Position numbers and translations under genes: made by a program. From Amycolatopsis roodepoortensis (GTDB lineage Bacteria; Actinomycetota; Actinomycetes; Mycobacteriales; Pseudonocardiaceae): 64,000 nt of DNA. Positions within the stretch are counted from its first letter, which is position 1. Every line of letters begins with the position of its first letter. Shown here piece by piece: positions 26,691 through 38,691 of the stretch. Under the pieces are notes generated by a model that saw nothing but the letters and a program-made list of their open reading frames with translations, had not been told where the DNA came from and ran no database searches. Location of the stretch: assembly GCF_014873915.1 (NCBI RefSeq), contig NZ_JADBEJ010000005.1, positions 1,426,001 to 1,490,000 on the forward strand, read 5' to 3'.

Positions 26691-28070
26691 ATGAAGACAT
26701 CCGGCAGGCGATGGGGCGTGCTCCTTCCGCTGCTCATCGCTCTCCCCGTCCTCGCGGTCCCCGGCGTCGCGCAAGCCGAAGACGCGCGCGCCTGCTTCGA
26801 CGAGTCCGCCGCGATCACCGTCGAGGAGAAGCGGCTCACCGCGACCCTGCCTTCCGGCGGCCCGGCGGTCGGTCCGGAGCTGGTCCGGCTCGCCGGATTC
26901 GACCAGCTCGTCTCCGACTTCACGGCCCGCCTGTGCGCGACGAAGACCGCTTTGCGCGCCGGGAAGCTCGCCGAGACCGCCGGTGACGGGCTCTGGCGGA
27001 CCGCCGTCGACCGCGCGCAGGGCCGCCGTCCCGATCTCGGCAGCATCGACAAGGCCGACGACCGCCCGCTCTACTGGGCGCGCTTGCAGATGAGCAAGGC
27101 GTTAAGGCAGTGGACGCCGCGCTTCCCGCTGTCCGCCCCCGCCCGCGCGGAGCTGCTGAAGACGTTCGACTTCGGCGCCCGCGGACTCGACGACGCCCGT
27201 TTCCCGTCCGGCCAAAAGCTCCGCCGCGTGCTGGTGAGCGGCTTCGACCCGTTCACCCTCAACGGCGCGGGCATCCGCATCGCGAACCCGTCGGGCGCGG
27301 CCGCGCTGCATCTGGACGGCAAGGTGATCGAGACTCCGACCGGGCCGGCGCGGGTGCAGGCCGTCTCGTTCCCGGTGGTGTGGAGCTACTTCGACGCCGG
27401 CATCGTCGAGGCTGCGTACGGCCGGGCGTTCCAGGACCGCTTCCGCCGTCCGGAGCTGATCATGACGATCAGCCAGGGCCGCCCCGGCCGGTTCGACATC
27501 GAGCGCTGGGCCGGTGCCTGGCGCGGTGGTTCGCCGGACAATCTCGACGAGCCCGTCCGCGGCCCGGTCCCGCCCGCCGACGGCTGGCCGCAGCCGGACG
27601 TCCAGTTCATCGAAACCACGCTGCCGTACGAAAAGATGCTCGCCGCGCCCGCCGGGGCGTACCAAGTGCTGTACAACCAGGCGTTCTGCGTCTGGCCGGA
27701 CAGCGGCAACCCCGGTACGGGAACGGCGGTCTGCCGGACGGACGCGCCGAGGCCGGGCGAGATCGCCGCTTCGGGCGGGGGCGGCAACTACTTGAGCAAC
27801 GAGTCCATGTTCAGAAGTAACCGGCTTCGGACGGGCCTCGGCCTGAACGGGATCGCGGGCGGGCATCTGCACACGCCCGTCCTCGGCACGCCCGCCGACC
27901 CCTCGGCGCTGACCGACGCCGACTTCGAGGCGCGGCGGGCGGCGATCTCCTCGCAGATCGTCACCCTGCTCACCGCCGCCTTGGGTGACTCCGCCGCGAA
28001 ACCCGCTTCGCCCGCTCCGGGCGCTTCGGCCCGCGCCGACGTCCTCGCGACCCCCGGCACGACCCTCTGA
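26691..28070 (+). CDS. Secreted pyroglutamyl-peptidase-I-like protein with Ser in place of the catalytic Cys
   Basis: A 459-residue exported protein. Signal peptide about 1-29 (GVLLPLLIALPVLAVPGVAQA). After about 150 unassigned helical residues comes a C15 fold: RRVLVSGFDPF (178-188), ANPSG (198-202), catalytic-region Glu271 in GRFDIERWA, and His394 in IAGGHLHTPV. The position that should read YVCN with the nucleophile Cys reads GGNYLSNE, giving Ser369. Two nearby Cys (333, 348) belong to an insert, possibly a disulfide. Length is twice the 200-215 residues of the classic enzyme. ATG at 26682 is an alternative start. The enzyme may be inactive, or a serine variant. Confidence 0.75.
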   Translation: MKTSGRRWGVLLPLLIALPVLAVPGVAQAEDARACFDESAAITVEEKRLTATLPSGGPAVGPELVRLAGFDQLVSDFTARLCATKTALRAGKLAETAGDGLWRTAVDRAQGRRPDLGSIDKADDRPLYWARLQMSKALRQWTPRFPLSAPARAELLKTFDFGARGLDDARFPSGQKLRRVLVSGFDPFTLNGAGIRIANPSGAAALHLDGKVIETPTGPARVQAVSFPVVWSYFDAGIVEAAYGRAFQDRFRRPELIMTISQGRPGRFDIERWAGAWRGGSPDNLDEPVRGPVPPADGWPQPDVQFIETTLPYEKMLAAPAGAYQVLYNQAFCVWPDSGNPGTGTAVCRTDAPRPGEIAASGGGGNYLSNESMFRSNRLRTGLGLNGIAGGHLHTPVLGTPADPSALTDADFEARRAAISSQIVTLLTAALGDSAAKPASPAPGASARADVLATPGTTL

Positions 28071-28076
28071 CTCCAG

Positions 28077-28138
28077 GCATTTCGTCCTCTGGATGCGATC
28101 CTTGCACGCGCAACTACCGCATCCAGAGGACGAAATGC
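28077..28138. terminator. 21-bp perfect palindrome with 20-base loop
   Basis: Arm GCATTTCGTCCTCTGGATGC plus G at 28077-28097 pairs with 28118-28138. It lies between the convergent C15-like gene and priA, 6 bases from each stop, and probably terminates both. Unlike the other palindromes its loop is long, and it belongs to neither family A nor B. Confidence 0.85.
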
Positions 28139-28144
28139 GGGGGT

Positions 28145-30235
28145 TTAGATGAGCTCCAGGGGGTCCAGCTGGATCCGGATGGGCTCTGAGGCCTTGCGCG
28201 CGTCCCGGCGCGCGGCCGCGGCGTGGACGGCGGCGGCGAGCGCCTTCCCGTCCGGGCGCGCGACGCGCACCAGGGCCCGTTCGCGTTCGGCGTTGCCGTC
28301 CTCGTCGACCTCGCCGAGCGGCACCGGGCCCAGCACCTCGCCGGTCTCCGGGAGGGCGAGGTCGTCGAGCAGCCCGGCGACCGCGTCCGGCGTGCCCTCG
28401 ATACTCGCCATCCGCATCGCGGGCGGGAACCCGAGTTCGCGCCGCTCGGCCAGTTCCAGGCTCGCGTGCCAGCCGGGATCCCAGCGCACCAGAGCCTGGA
28501 CGACCGACAAGCCCGCTTCCGCGCCGACGAACACGCGACCGCCTTCGGTTCCCGGCCGCACCAGGGCCGCGGCCGCCATCCAGCGGCGCAGGGTCTCCTC
28601 CCCCGCGCGCAGGTCCTGCCGTCCGAGCAGCGCCCAGCCGTCGAGCAGCAGCGCCGCGCCGTAGCCGCCTTCCGCGACCGGCTCGGCTCCGGGCGTGCAC
28701 ACCACCAGCGCCGGTTTTCCGGGCACCGACGCCAAAACCTCCGTCGCGCCCGAGGTCCGCACGGGGAAGCCGGAGAACGCCCGGCCCAGTTCCTCCGCGG
28801 TCCGCTTGGAGCCGACGACGACCGCCCGCAGCCGGACGGAACCGCAAGCGGCGCAATGGAAGTTCGTCTCGGGAACGCCGCACCACCGGCACGCTGGCGG
28901 CCTCGGCGAGCCGTCGATCAGCCCGCCGGGCAAGGACAACGGGCCGGCACAACGACGGCAATGCGCCGACGTCCGGCAGTTGCCGCAAGCGAGCCCCGGG
29001 ACGTAACCGCGACGCGGAACCTGGACCAGCACAGGGAATCCACCGGCCAGCGACTGTCGCGCCGCCTCGAAGGCGACCGATGGGAGGCGCGCGGCCTTCG
29101 CCGCTTCGTCCCGGGCGACGTCGAAGTCCTCGCCGACCGGCGTGACCCGCGGCGCGGCCGCCCGCAGTTCGGGTCGGGCCGCCACGAGCGGCTGAGCCCA
29201 GCCCGATTCCACCAGGAACTGCGCCTCGGCCGTCCGCGCGAACCCGGCGACCAGCATGGAGCCCTTCGCGGCGTGCGCGCGGTCCATCAGCACGTCGCGG
29301 ACGTGGGGGTACGGCGCGTGCTGGTCGAGGTGGACGTCGTCGCCGTCGTCCCAGACCACGAACAGGCCGGGATCGGCGACCGGCGCGAACATCGCCGCGC
29401 GTGTGCCGACGACGACGCGCACCGCGCCGCGCAGCACCGCGAGCCACCGGCGATAGCGCTCGGCGGGCCCCAGCCCGGCGATCAGCGCGACCACGGAATC
29501 GGCGCCCAGCAAGGAAACACACGCGTCGTGGAGCCGCGTCAGGTCGCGATGGTCGGGAACGACCATGACGACACCCCGGCCCGCGGCGGCCGCGACGGCG
29601 GCGGCTTCGGCGAGGCGGCGAGGCCAGTCCTCGCCCGGCAGCGCCTGCCAGACGGCGTTGGCCGGACGCCGTTCCGCGACGGCCTCCAGGAACGCCGGAC
29701 CGCTCTGGTACTTCTCCCAGGCGGTGGTTTCGGGCGGCTCCGGCGCCGGCGCGGGTTCGGCGGGCGGTTCGGCCTCGACCTTCGCGTGCCGGGACGGGAT
29801 CGCGAGCCGCAGGACGTCGCTGAGCGTGCCGCCGTAGCGGTCCGCGACGGACCGGCAGAGCGCGTGGAGCGCCGGAGGCAGCACCGGCTCGCTGGAGGTC
29901 ACCCGGTCGATGTACGCGAGCTTCCCGGTGAACTCCGTGGTGTCGGCGCGTTCGACGAGGTATCCGTCGACGAGCTGGCCCGCGAACCGGACGCGGACCC
30001 GGCAGCCGGGTACGGCGGCTTCGTGCAGCTTCTCGGGGATCCGGTAGTCGAAGGTGCGGTCGAGGTGCGTGAGCGGGATGTCCACCACGATCCGGGCGAC
30101 CGGGTTCTCGGGCGCGGGGTTCTGCGCGCCGCGACGGCTGGCCGTTTTCGCGCGCGCCGGCTTGACCTTCCGCGCCGGCTCGGCCTTCGGCTCCGGAAGG
30201 TCCCACAACGGGGTCGGTTCGGGACTGCTGCTCAC
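28145..30235 (-). CDS. priA: Primosomal protein N' (PriA), actinobacterial form without ATPase motifs
   Basis: About 696 residues. The 3'-end-binding domain is N-terminal (VARIVVDIPLTHLDRTFDYRIP, LVDGYLVERADTTEF). The helicase core is degenerate: no GxGKT P-loop is found, and the DEAH-box position reads VVWDDGDDVH. Zinc-binding cysteines are retained: CGNCRTSAHCRRCAGPL and CRWCG ... CAACGSVRL. Loss of ATPase motifs is a known feature of mycobacterial PriA (Rv1402), so restart here probably relies on scaffolding rather than translocation. GTG at 30235 is chosen; GTG at 30265 is an alternative. Confidence 0.9.
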   Translation of the reverse strand: MSSSPEPTPLWDLPEPKAEPARKVKPARAKTASRRGAQNPAPENPVARIVVDIPLTHLDRTFDYRIPEKLHEAAVPGCRVRVRFAGQLVDGYLVERADTTEFTGKLAYIDRVTSSEPVLPPALHALCRSVADRYGGTLSDVLRLAIPSRHAKVEAEPPAEPAPAPEPPETTAWEKYQSGPAFLEAVAERRPANAVWQALPGEDWPRRLAEAAAVAAAAGRGVVMVVPDHRDLTRLHDACVSLLGADSVVALIAGLGPAERYRRWLAVLRGAVRVVVGTRAAMFAPVADPGLFVVWDDGDDVHLDQHAPYPHVRDVLMDRAHAAKGSMLVAGFARTAEAQFLVESGWAQPLVAARPELRAAAPRVTPVGEDFDVARDEAAKAARLPSVAFEAARQSLAGGFPVLVQVPRRGYVPGLACGNCRTSAHCRRCAGPLSLPGGLIDGSPRPPACRWCGVPETNFHCAACGSVRLRAVVVGSKRTAEELGRAFSGFPVRTSGATEVLASVPGKPALVVCTPGAEPVAEGGYGAALLLDGWALLGRQDLRAGEETLRRWMAAAALVRPGTEGGRVFVGAEAGLSVVQALVRWDPGWHASLELAERRELGFPPAMRMASIEGTPDAVAGLLDDLALPETGEVLGPVPLGEVDEDGNAERERALVRVARPDGKALAAAVHAAAARRDARKASEPIRIQLDPLELI

Positions 30236-30276
30236 CCGGTGATCTCTACCAGACTCCGTCGCCACCGCCTGTCACC

Positions 30277-30337
30277 GCGTGCGAGGAATGGTCCTTTCCT
30301 CGCAAAATTTGCCAGGAAAGGACCTTTCATCGCACGC
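30277..30337. repeat. Palindrome with nested arm, unique sequence
   Basis: GCGTGCGAGGAA at 30277 pairs with TTC(A)TCGCACGC ending at 30337, with GGTCCTTTCCT against AGGAAAGGACC inside; a few bulges. The left arm itself folds as GCGAGGAA/TTCCTCGC. First of three palindromes between metK and priA. Confidence 0.8.
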
Positions 30338-30370
30338 GCTGCCGGTAACTCGACCTTCACACCTTGCCCA

Positions 30371-30425
30371 GTACATGAAGGCCCCCTTCCTTGCGCCTAG
30401 CTCCGTGAAGGACCCCTTCATGTAC
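30371..30425. repeat. Family A palindrome, imperfect
   Basis: GTACATGAAGGCCCCCTTC at 30371-30389 is matched in inverse by GAAGGACCCCTTCATGTAC at 30407-30425 with one mismatch. Middle of three in the metK-priA gap. Confidence 0.85.
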
Positions 30426-30448
30426 TTCCGCCACATCAGCCGCAGACG

Positions 30449-30499
30449 CCGTGAAGGCCTCCTTCCCTACCCTCAAGGTAGGCAAGGAGGCCTTCACGG
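30449..30499. repeat. Family A palindrome (CCTCC variant)
   Basis: 23-base arms at 30449-30471 and 30477-30499 with one mismatch and a five-base loop; core CCGTGAAGGCCTCCTTCC. Ends 12 bases before the metK stop, so it is the best candidate for the metK terminator. Confidence 0.87.
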
Positions 30500-30511
30500 A
30501 CCTCGGAGCGA

Positions 30512-31714
30512 TCAGGCGCCCGCGGCCGACTTCAGGTCCGCCGCCCGCGCCGTGCTCTCCCACGGGAGCTCCAGCTCGGGACGGCCGAAGTGGCCGTACG
30601 CGGCCGTCGGCGCGTAGATCGGGCGAAGCAGGTCGAGGTCGCGGATGATCGCGGCCGGACGCAGGTCGAAGACCTCCTGGATGGCGGCCTGGATCTTCGA
30701 CGGGTCGACCGTCTCGGTGCCGAAGGTCTCGACGAAGAGGCCCACCGGGGCCGCCTTGCCGATCGCGTACGCCACCTGGACCTCGGCGCGCGAGGCGAGA
30801 CCGGCGGCGATGACGTTCTTCGCCACCCAGCGCATCGCGTACGCGGCCGAGCGGTCCACCTTGGACGGGTCCTTGCCGGAGAACGCGCCGCCACCGTGAC
30901 GGGCCATGCCGCCGTAGGTGTCGACGATGATCTTGCGGCCGGTGAGGCCGGCGTCGCCCATCGGGCCGCCGATGACGAAGCGGCCGGTCGGGTTGACCAG
31001 CAGCCGTACGTTGGAGGTGTCGAGGCCGAGGTCGGCGATCTCCGGGGCGACCACGTGCTCGCGGACGTCGACGCCGAGCATCTGCTCGAGGTCGATGCCG
31101 TCGGCGTGCTGGGTGGACACGACCACCGTGTCGAGCCGCACCGGCTGGTCGCCGGCGTACTCGATGGTGACCTGGGTCTTGCCGTCCGGGCGCAGGTACG
31201 GCAGCACGCCGTCCTTGCGGACCCTGGTCAGCCGCTGCGAGAGCCGGTGCGCCAGCGCGATCGGCAGCGGCATCAGCTCGGGGGTGTCCGAGCAGGCGTA
31301 GCCGAACATCAGGCCCTGGTCACCGGCACCCTGGCGGTTGATCTCGTCCTCGTCGGACTCGACGCGGGACTCGTACGCCGTGTCGACACCCTGCGCGATG
31401 TCCGGCGACTGGGAGCCGATCGCGACGTTGACGCCGCAGGAGTTGCCGTCGAAGCCCTTGGCCGAAGAGTCGTAGCCGATCTTCAGGATCACGTCGCGGA
31501 CGATGGTCGGGATGTCCGCGTAGGCCTCGGTGGTCACCTCTCCGGCGACGTGCACCTGCCCGGTGGTGATGAGGGTTTCGACCGCGACCCGGCTGCGCGG
31601 GTCCTTCGCCAGCAGACCGTCCAGGATCGAGTCGCTGATGGCATCACAAATTTTGTCGGGATGACCTTCGGTCACCGATTCCGACGTGAACAGTCTGCTC
31701 GTGGACGCGCTCAC
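30512..31714 (-). CDS. metK: S-adenosylmethionine synthetase
   Basis: A 400-residue enzyme making SAM from methionine and ATP. Motifs: RLFTSESVTEGHPDKICDAI near the N terminus, GAGDQGLMFGYA, the P-loop-like GGGAFSGKDPSKVDRSAAY, and the C-terminal DLRPAAIIRDLDLLRPIY. GTG at 31714 keeps a GGAG site 11 bases upstream; GTG at 31726 directly abuts that site and is less likely. It supplies the methyltransferases in this window. No SAM riboswitch was recognised in the short leader. Confidence 0.96.
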   Translation of the reverse strand: MSASTSRLFTSESVTEGHPDKICDAISDSILDGLLAKDPRSRVAVETLITTGQVHVAGEVTTEAYADIPTIVRDVILKIGYDSSAKGFDGNSCGVNVAIGSQSPDIAQGVDTAYESRVESDEDEINRQGAGDQGLMFGYACSDTPELMPLPIALAHRLSQRLTRVRKDGVLPYLRPDGKTQVTIEYAGDQPVRLDTVVVSTQHADGIDLEQMLGVDVREHVVAPEIADLGLDTSNVRLLVNPTGRFVIGGPMGDAGLTGRKIIVDTYGGMARHGGGAFSGKDPSKVDRSAAYAMRWVAKNVIAAGLASRAEVQVAYAIGKAAPVGLFVETFGTETVDPSKIQAAIQEVFDLRPAAIIRDLDLLRPIYAPTAAYGHFGRPELELPWESTARAADLKSAAGA

Positions 31715-31810
31715 GGTGGCCGTCACTCCCTCACCTAGACGTCTGATGCCCAGTAAGTTAGGCACCCCTCAGCTTGCAATCAAGCCTACTGACTATCGCT
31801 TGGACGGCTG

Positions 31811-33031
31811 TCAACGCTTCATCAAGGTCACAACAGCATCCCACAATGTGGACGCGAGTTCCGCCTTGGCACCGAGCGGGATCGGGATTTCGGTGCCGTC
31901 GGCCCCGAGCAGCCAGCCCGAGTTGTCCTCCGTCCCGAAGGCCTTGCCCTCGCCGACGGCGTTCACCACCAGCAGGTCCGCACCCTTGCGCTTCAGTTTG
32001 ACCCTGGCGTGATCGAGGACGCCACCCTTGTCGTCCCCGGTTTCCGCGGCGAATCCGACGACCACCTGGCCGTTCGTCCGGTTTCGCACCAGTTCGGCCA
32101 GGATGTCCGCGTTGCGCGCGAGCTCGACCACGGGGTCCGGCGCGTCGTCGGACTTCTTGATCTTGTGGTCCGCCCGGTTGGACGGCCGGAAATCGGCGAC
32201 GGCGGCGGCCATCACCACGACGTCGGCGGTGGCGGCCTCGGCATGCATCGCCTGGCGCAGTTCCTCGGCGGTCGACACGTGGACGACCTTCGCGCCCGCG
32301 GGCTCCGGCAGCGCGATGGTGTGCGCGGCGACCAGCGTGACCTCGGCGCCGCGCTGGGCGGCGACGCGGGCCAGCGCGTAGCCCTGCTTGCCCGACGAAC
32401 GGTTGCCCAGATACCGGACCGGGTCCAGGGGCTCACGGGTGCCGCCCGCCGAGATGGCCACGCGCACGCCTTCGAGGTCGCGCGGGAGGGCCTTCGGCAC
32501 GGCGAGCAGGAGCCGGGCGAGGTCGACGATCTCGGCGGGGTCCGCGAGCCGTCCCTTGCCGGTGTCCTTGCCGGTCAGCCTGCCGGCGGCGGGTTCGGCG
32601 ACGACCAGGCCGCGCGAACGCAGCAGCGCCACGTTGTCGCGGGTGGCCGGGTGCTCCCACATCTCGGTGTGCATCGCCGGGAAGAAGGCGACCGGGCACC
32701 GGGCGGTGAGCAGGGTGTTGGTCAGCAGGTCGTCCGCGATGCCGTGCGCGGCCTTGGCGAGCAGGTTCGCCGTGGCGGGCACGACGATCACCAGGTCGGC
32801 TTCCTTGCCGACGCGGACGTGCTGGACCTCGGGCACTTCGGTGAACACGCCGGTGTGCACCGGGTTCCCGGACAGGGCCTCGAAGGTGGCCGCGCCGACG
32901 AAGTTCAGCGCGGCTTCGGTGGGGACCACGCGGACGTCGTGACCGGTTTCGGTCAGTCCGCGCAGGACCTCACAGGCCTTGTAGGCGGCGATCCCGCCAC
33001 CCACGCCCAGTACTACGCGAGGTTTATTCAA
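31811..33031 (-). CDS. coaBC: Bifunctional phosphopantothenoylcysteine decarboxylase / phosphopantothenate-cysteine ligase
   Basis: A 406-residue CoA biosynthesis enzyme. CoaC half (1-185): VVLGVGGGIAAYKACEVL, active-site His in EVQHVRVGKEADL, VVPATANLLAKAAHGIADD, and PAMHTEMW where many bacteria have PAMN. CoaB half (190-400): ISAGGTREPLDPVRYLGNRS, MAAAVADFRP, KIKK and GFAAET. The start is TTG at 33031, directly before the conserved first strand; it overlaps the stop of a 26-codon reading frame of doubtful status. Between rpoZ and metK as in Rv1390-Rv1392. Confidence 0.95.
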   Translation of the reverse strand: MNKPRVVLGVGGGIAAYKACEVLRGLTETGHDVRVVPTEAALNFVGAATFEALSGNPVHTGVFTEVPEVQHVRVGKEADLVIVVPATANLLAKAAHGIADDLLTNTLLTARCPVAFFPAMHTEMWEHPATRDNVALLRSRGLVVAEPAAGRLTGKDTGKGRLADPAEIVDLARLLLAVPKALPRDLEGVRVAISAGGTREPLDPVRYLGNRSSGKQGYALARVAAQRGAEVTLVAAHTIALPEPAGAKVVHVSTAEELRQAMHAEAATADVVVMAAAVADFRPSNRADHKIKKSDDAPDPVVELARNADILAELVRNRTNGQVVVGFAAETGDDKGGVLDHARVKLKRKGADLLVVNAVGEGKAFGTEDNSGWLLGADGTEIPIPLGAKAELASTLWDAVVTLMKR

Positions 33032-33113
33032 CGGTGTACTCGGCGATTCCGCGCGGCACCGCGATCGGGCTGCCAGGGCATGTCACTTCGACGACCTCGC
33101 TCACGCTGATCAA

Positions 33114-33167
33114 CGCCCTGCCATCCCGATAGCGGGGCCTTCGGCAGGCCCGCGCCCTACTGTCGCC
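33114..33167. repeat. Intergenic block shared with the ptsH downstream region
   Basis: CGCCCTGCCA (33114-33123), then CGATAGCGGGGCCTTCGGC (33127-33145), then GTCGCCT (33161-33167). The same three pieces occur in the same order at 59618-59677. The first 32 bases match at 30 positions. It lies between the rpoZ stop and the coaBC start. Function unknown. Confidence 0.75.
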
Positions 33168-33194
33168 TTGACAGCCGCCGCGGCCATCGAGGTC

Positions 33195-33464
33195 TTACTC
33201 ACCCTCGGTGTGCTCGAGCAGGCCGCCGTGGATCTCGCGCAGGGCGATGGAGAGCGGCTTCTCGCGCGGGCCCGGCTCGACCAGCGGGCCGACGTACTCC
33301 AGCAGGCCCTCGCCCAGCTGGGCGTAGTAGTCGTTGATCTGACGAGCGCGCTTGGCCGAGTAGATCACCAGCGCGTACTTCGAGCTGACCTTCTCGAGGA
33401 GGTCGTCGATGGGCGGGTTGGTGATGCCTTCGAGCTCTTCGTGCAGCGTGGCCTGAGTCGTCAC
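33195..33464 (-). CDS. rpoZ: RNA polymerase omega subunit
   Basis: An 89-residue subunit that helps assemble and stabilise beta-prime. It shows NPPIDDLLEKVSSKYALVIY, AKRARQINDYYAQLGEG and the actinobacterial C terminus KPLSIALREIHGGLLEHTEGE. GTG at 33464 has a CGGAG site nine bases upstream. It is 23 bases after gmk, in the gmk-rpoZ order conserved across bacteria. Confidence 0.95.
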   Translation of the reverse strand: MTTQATLHEELEGITNPPIDDLLEKVSSKYALVIYSAKRARQINDYYAQLGEGLLEYVGPLVEPGPREKPLSIALREIHGGLLEHTEGE

Positions 33465-33487
33465 TCGTGGTGCTCCGAATCTTCGGG

Positions 33488-34117
33488 TTACTTGTCGCCG
33501 GTTATCAAGTTTAGCAACTGCTCGGCGGCCTCTCGCACGTCGGCGTTGACGACGCGCTCGTCGAACTCCCCGGCGGCGGCGAGTTCGCGTTCGGCCTCGG
33601 CCAGCCTGGCCTTCACCGCGGCTTCGTTCTCGGTGCCGCGGCCGGTCAGCCTGCCGACCAGTTCGTCCCACGACGGCGGCATCAGCATCACCAGCCGGGC
33701 CTCCGGCATCGCCTTGCGGACCTGCCGCGCGCCCTGGAGTTCGATCTCCAGTATCGCGTTGCGGCCCTCGGCCAGCACCCGCTCGACGGGCCCGCGCGGG
33801 GTGCCGTAGCAGTTGCCCGCGAACTCGGCGTGTTCGAGCAGTTCGCCGCCGGCGACCATCCGGTCGAACTCGGCCCGGTCGATGAAGTGGTAGTGCTCGC
33901 CGTCCACCTCACCCGGCCTCGGCTTCCTGGTGGTCACCGAGACGCTGAAATAGATCTCCGGATCCAGCTTGCGCAGCTCCTTGGCCACGCTCGACTTCCC
34001 GACCCCCGAAGGCCCTGAGACGACCGTGAGCCGGTGCCGGGATTCGACTCCCGCCACCGGCTCACCGCCGCGGTCAGCGCCCGGGTTCACCGGGTGGTCC
34101 TGACCGGTGCCGCTCAC
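33488..34117 (-). CDS. gmk: Guanylate kinase
   Basis: A 209-residue kinase converting GMP to GDP. P-loop VVSGPSGVGKSSVAKEL, GMP-binding region VSVTTRKPRPGEVDGEHYHF, EFAGNCYGTPRGPVE, and the LID segment RLTGRGTENEAAVKARL. An N-terminal extension of about 28 polar residues precedes the P-loop. GTG at 34117 overlaps the mihF stop by four bases. Confidence 0.96.
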   Translation of the reverse strand: MSGTGQDHPVNPGADRGGEPVAGVESRHRLTVVSGPSGVGKSSVAKELRKLDPEIYFSVSVTTRKPRPGEVDGEHYHFIDRAEFDRMVAGGELLEHAEFAGNCYGTPRGPVERVLAEGRNAILEIELQGARQVRKAMPEARLVMLMPPSWDELVGRLTGRGTENEAAVKARLAEAERELAAAGEFDERVVNADVREAAEQLLNLITGDK

Positions 34118-34431
34118 TCGCCGCTGAATTCGGCCAGCAGCGCCTTGCGCTGCCGGTCGCCGAGGCCGCGAAGACGACGGCTGGGTGCGATCTCCAGTCG
34201 TTCCATGGTCTGCTGGGCACGGACCTTGCCGACGCCCGGAAGAGCCTCGAGCAGAGCCGAGACCTTCATCTTGCCGAGGACTTCGTTCTCCTCGGCTTGC
34301 TTCAACACGTCGACCAGAGTGGTACCGCCCCGCTTCAGCCGCTCCTTCAGCTCAGCACGGATGCGGCGGGCGGCGGCGGCCTTCTCCAGCGCCGCAGCGC
34401 GCTGTTCCTCTGTCAGCTGGGGAAGTGCCAC
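34114..34431 (-). CDS. mihF: Actinobacterial integration host factor MihF
   Basis: A 105-residue nucleoid protein with no homology to the enteric IHF fold. Charged helix EEQRAAALEKAAAARRIRAE, then the helix-two-turns-helix region LEALPGVGKVRAQQTMERLE, and the tail LRGLGDRQRKALLAEF that binds DNA in SCO1480/Rv1388. ATG at 34431 with GGAGG just upstream. It sits between pyrF and gmk as in mycobacteria. Confidence 0.95.
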   Translation of the reverse strand: MALPQLTEEQRAAALEKAAAARRIRAELKERLKRGGTTLVDVLKQAEENEVLGKMKVSALLEALPGVGKVRAQQTMERLEIAPSRRLRGLGDRQRKALLAEFSGE

Positions 34432-34538
34432 GTTTTCCTCCGGTAGTTCTCAAATCTGGGTGGGTGTGGCGACGGTACCCACCCGTTACCTCGGCCCACA
34501 ATGCGGGGGTGGCTGGTCATGACGGATTCCCGGGCCTG

Positions 34539-35374
34539 CTATTGGCCTTTTTCCAGGGGACCGAGGGAATCCCGGGTCCGCCGAACGGCCGCACGCAACG
34601 CCTCCGGGTCCGGTCCGTGCTTGAGGACGTCACGAGAGGACGCCGGGAGCACACCCGGGAGTCCTGGGCCGAAAAGGCCCCGGAGATCGGCCACGGTGGC
34701 TCCCTGGGCCCCGAAACCGGGCGCCAGGATCGGACCGTTCAGCTTGCTCAGATCGAGCTCCCCCGGCGCGATGGTGGCGCCGACGACGACGCCGATGTCA
34801 CCCAGCGGACCGACGCCCGCGTTGTACGCGGCCGCCGTGTCGACGATGTCCTGCGCGACGGTCTTTCCGTTGGGCAGCAAGGCGTTCTGCAGTCCCTGCG
34901 CCTCCGGATTCGAGGTGCGCGCGAGCACGATCAGCCCCTTGCCCTGCGCCTGCGCGACGTCGATCGCGGGCGCCAGCGAACCGAACCCGAGATACGGCGA
35001 CACCGTGATGGCGTCCGCCTCGAGTTCCGCGCCCGCGGGCAGGAACGCCGCCGTGTACGCCGCCATCGTCGAACCGATGTCGCCGCGTTTGACGTCCAGC
35101 AGGACGAGCGCGCCCGCTTCCCGGCACACCTTCATCGTCTTGGCCAGAACGGCGACCCCAGGAGGCCCGTAGGCCTCGAAAAAGGCCGACTGGGGCTTGA
35201 TCACCGCGACCTCGGGCGCCAGCGTCTCAGCGGCCGTGAGGGCGAACTTCTCCAAACCGCCCGCGTCCGCCGGGAGACCCCACGCCTGGAGGAGCCCGGG
35301 ATGGGGGTCGATCCCGGCGCAGAGCGGTCCCTTCTCCGCGACCGCCCGCGCCAGCCTCGCCCCGAACCGCTCGG

Positions 35375-35378
<4 letters not shown>
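34539..35378 (-). CDS. pyrF: Orotidine 5'-phosphate decarboxylase, type 2
   Basis: A 279-residue last enzyme of UMP synthesis. Substrate-binding LCAGIDPHP near residues 19-27; the catalytic Lys/Asp cluster is in LLDVKRGDIGSTMAAY; phosphate-binding ILAPGFGAQGATVADL lies at the C-terminal end. The long form with the PGFGAQG loop is the actinobacterial type 2. Overlaps the carB stop by four bases, making it the last gene of the pyr operon. Confidence 0.95.
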
Positions 35379-38689
<3,311 letters not shown>

Positions 38690-38691
38690 TA

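Noticed and set aside
33024..33104. 26-codon minus frame ending exactly at the coaBC TTG start
   Set aside because: Attractive as a leader peptide, but it lacks a ribosome site and recognisable sequence; base composition alone allows it.
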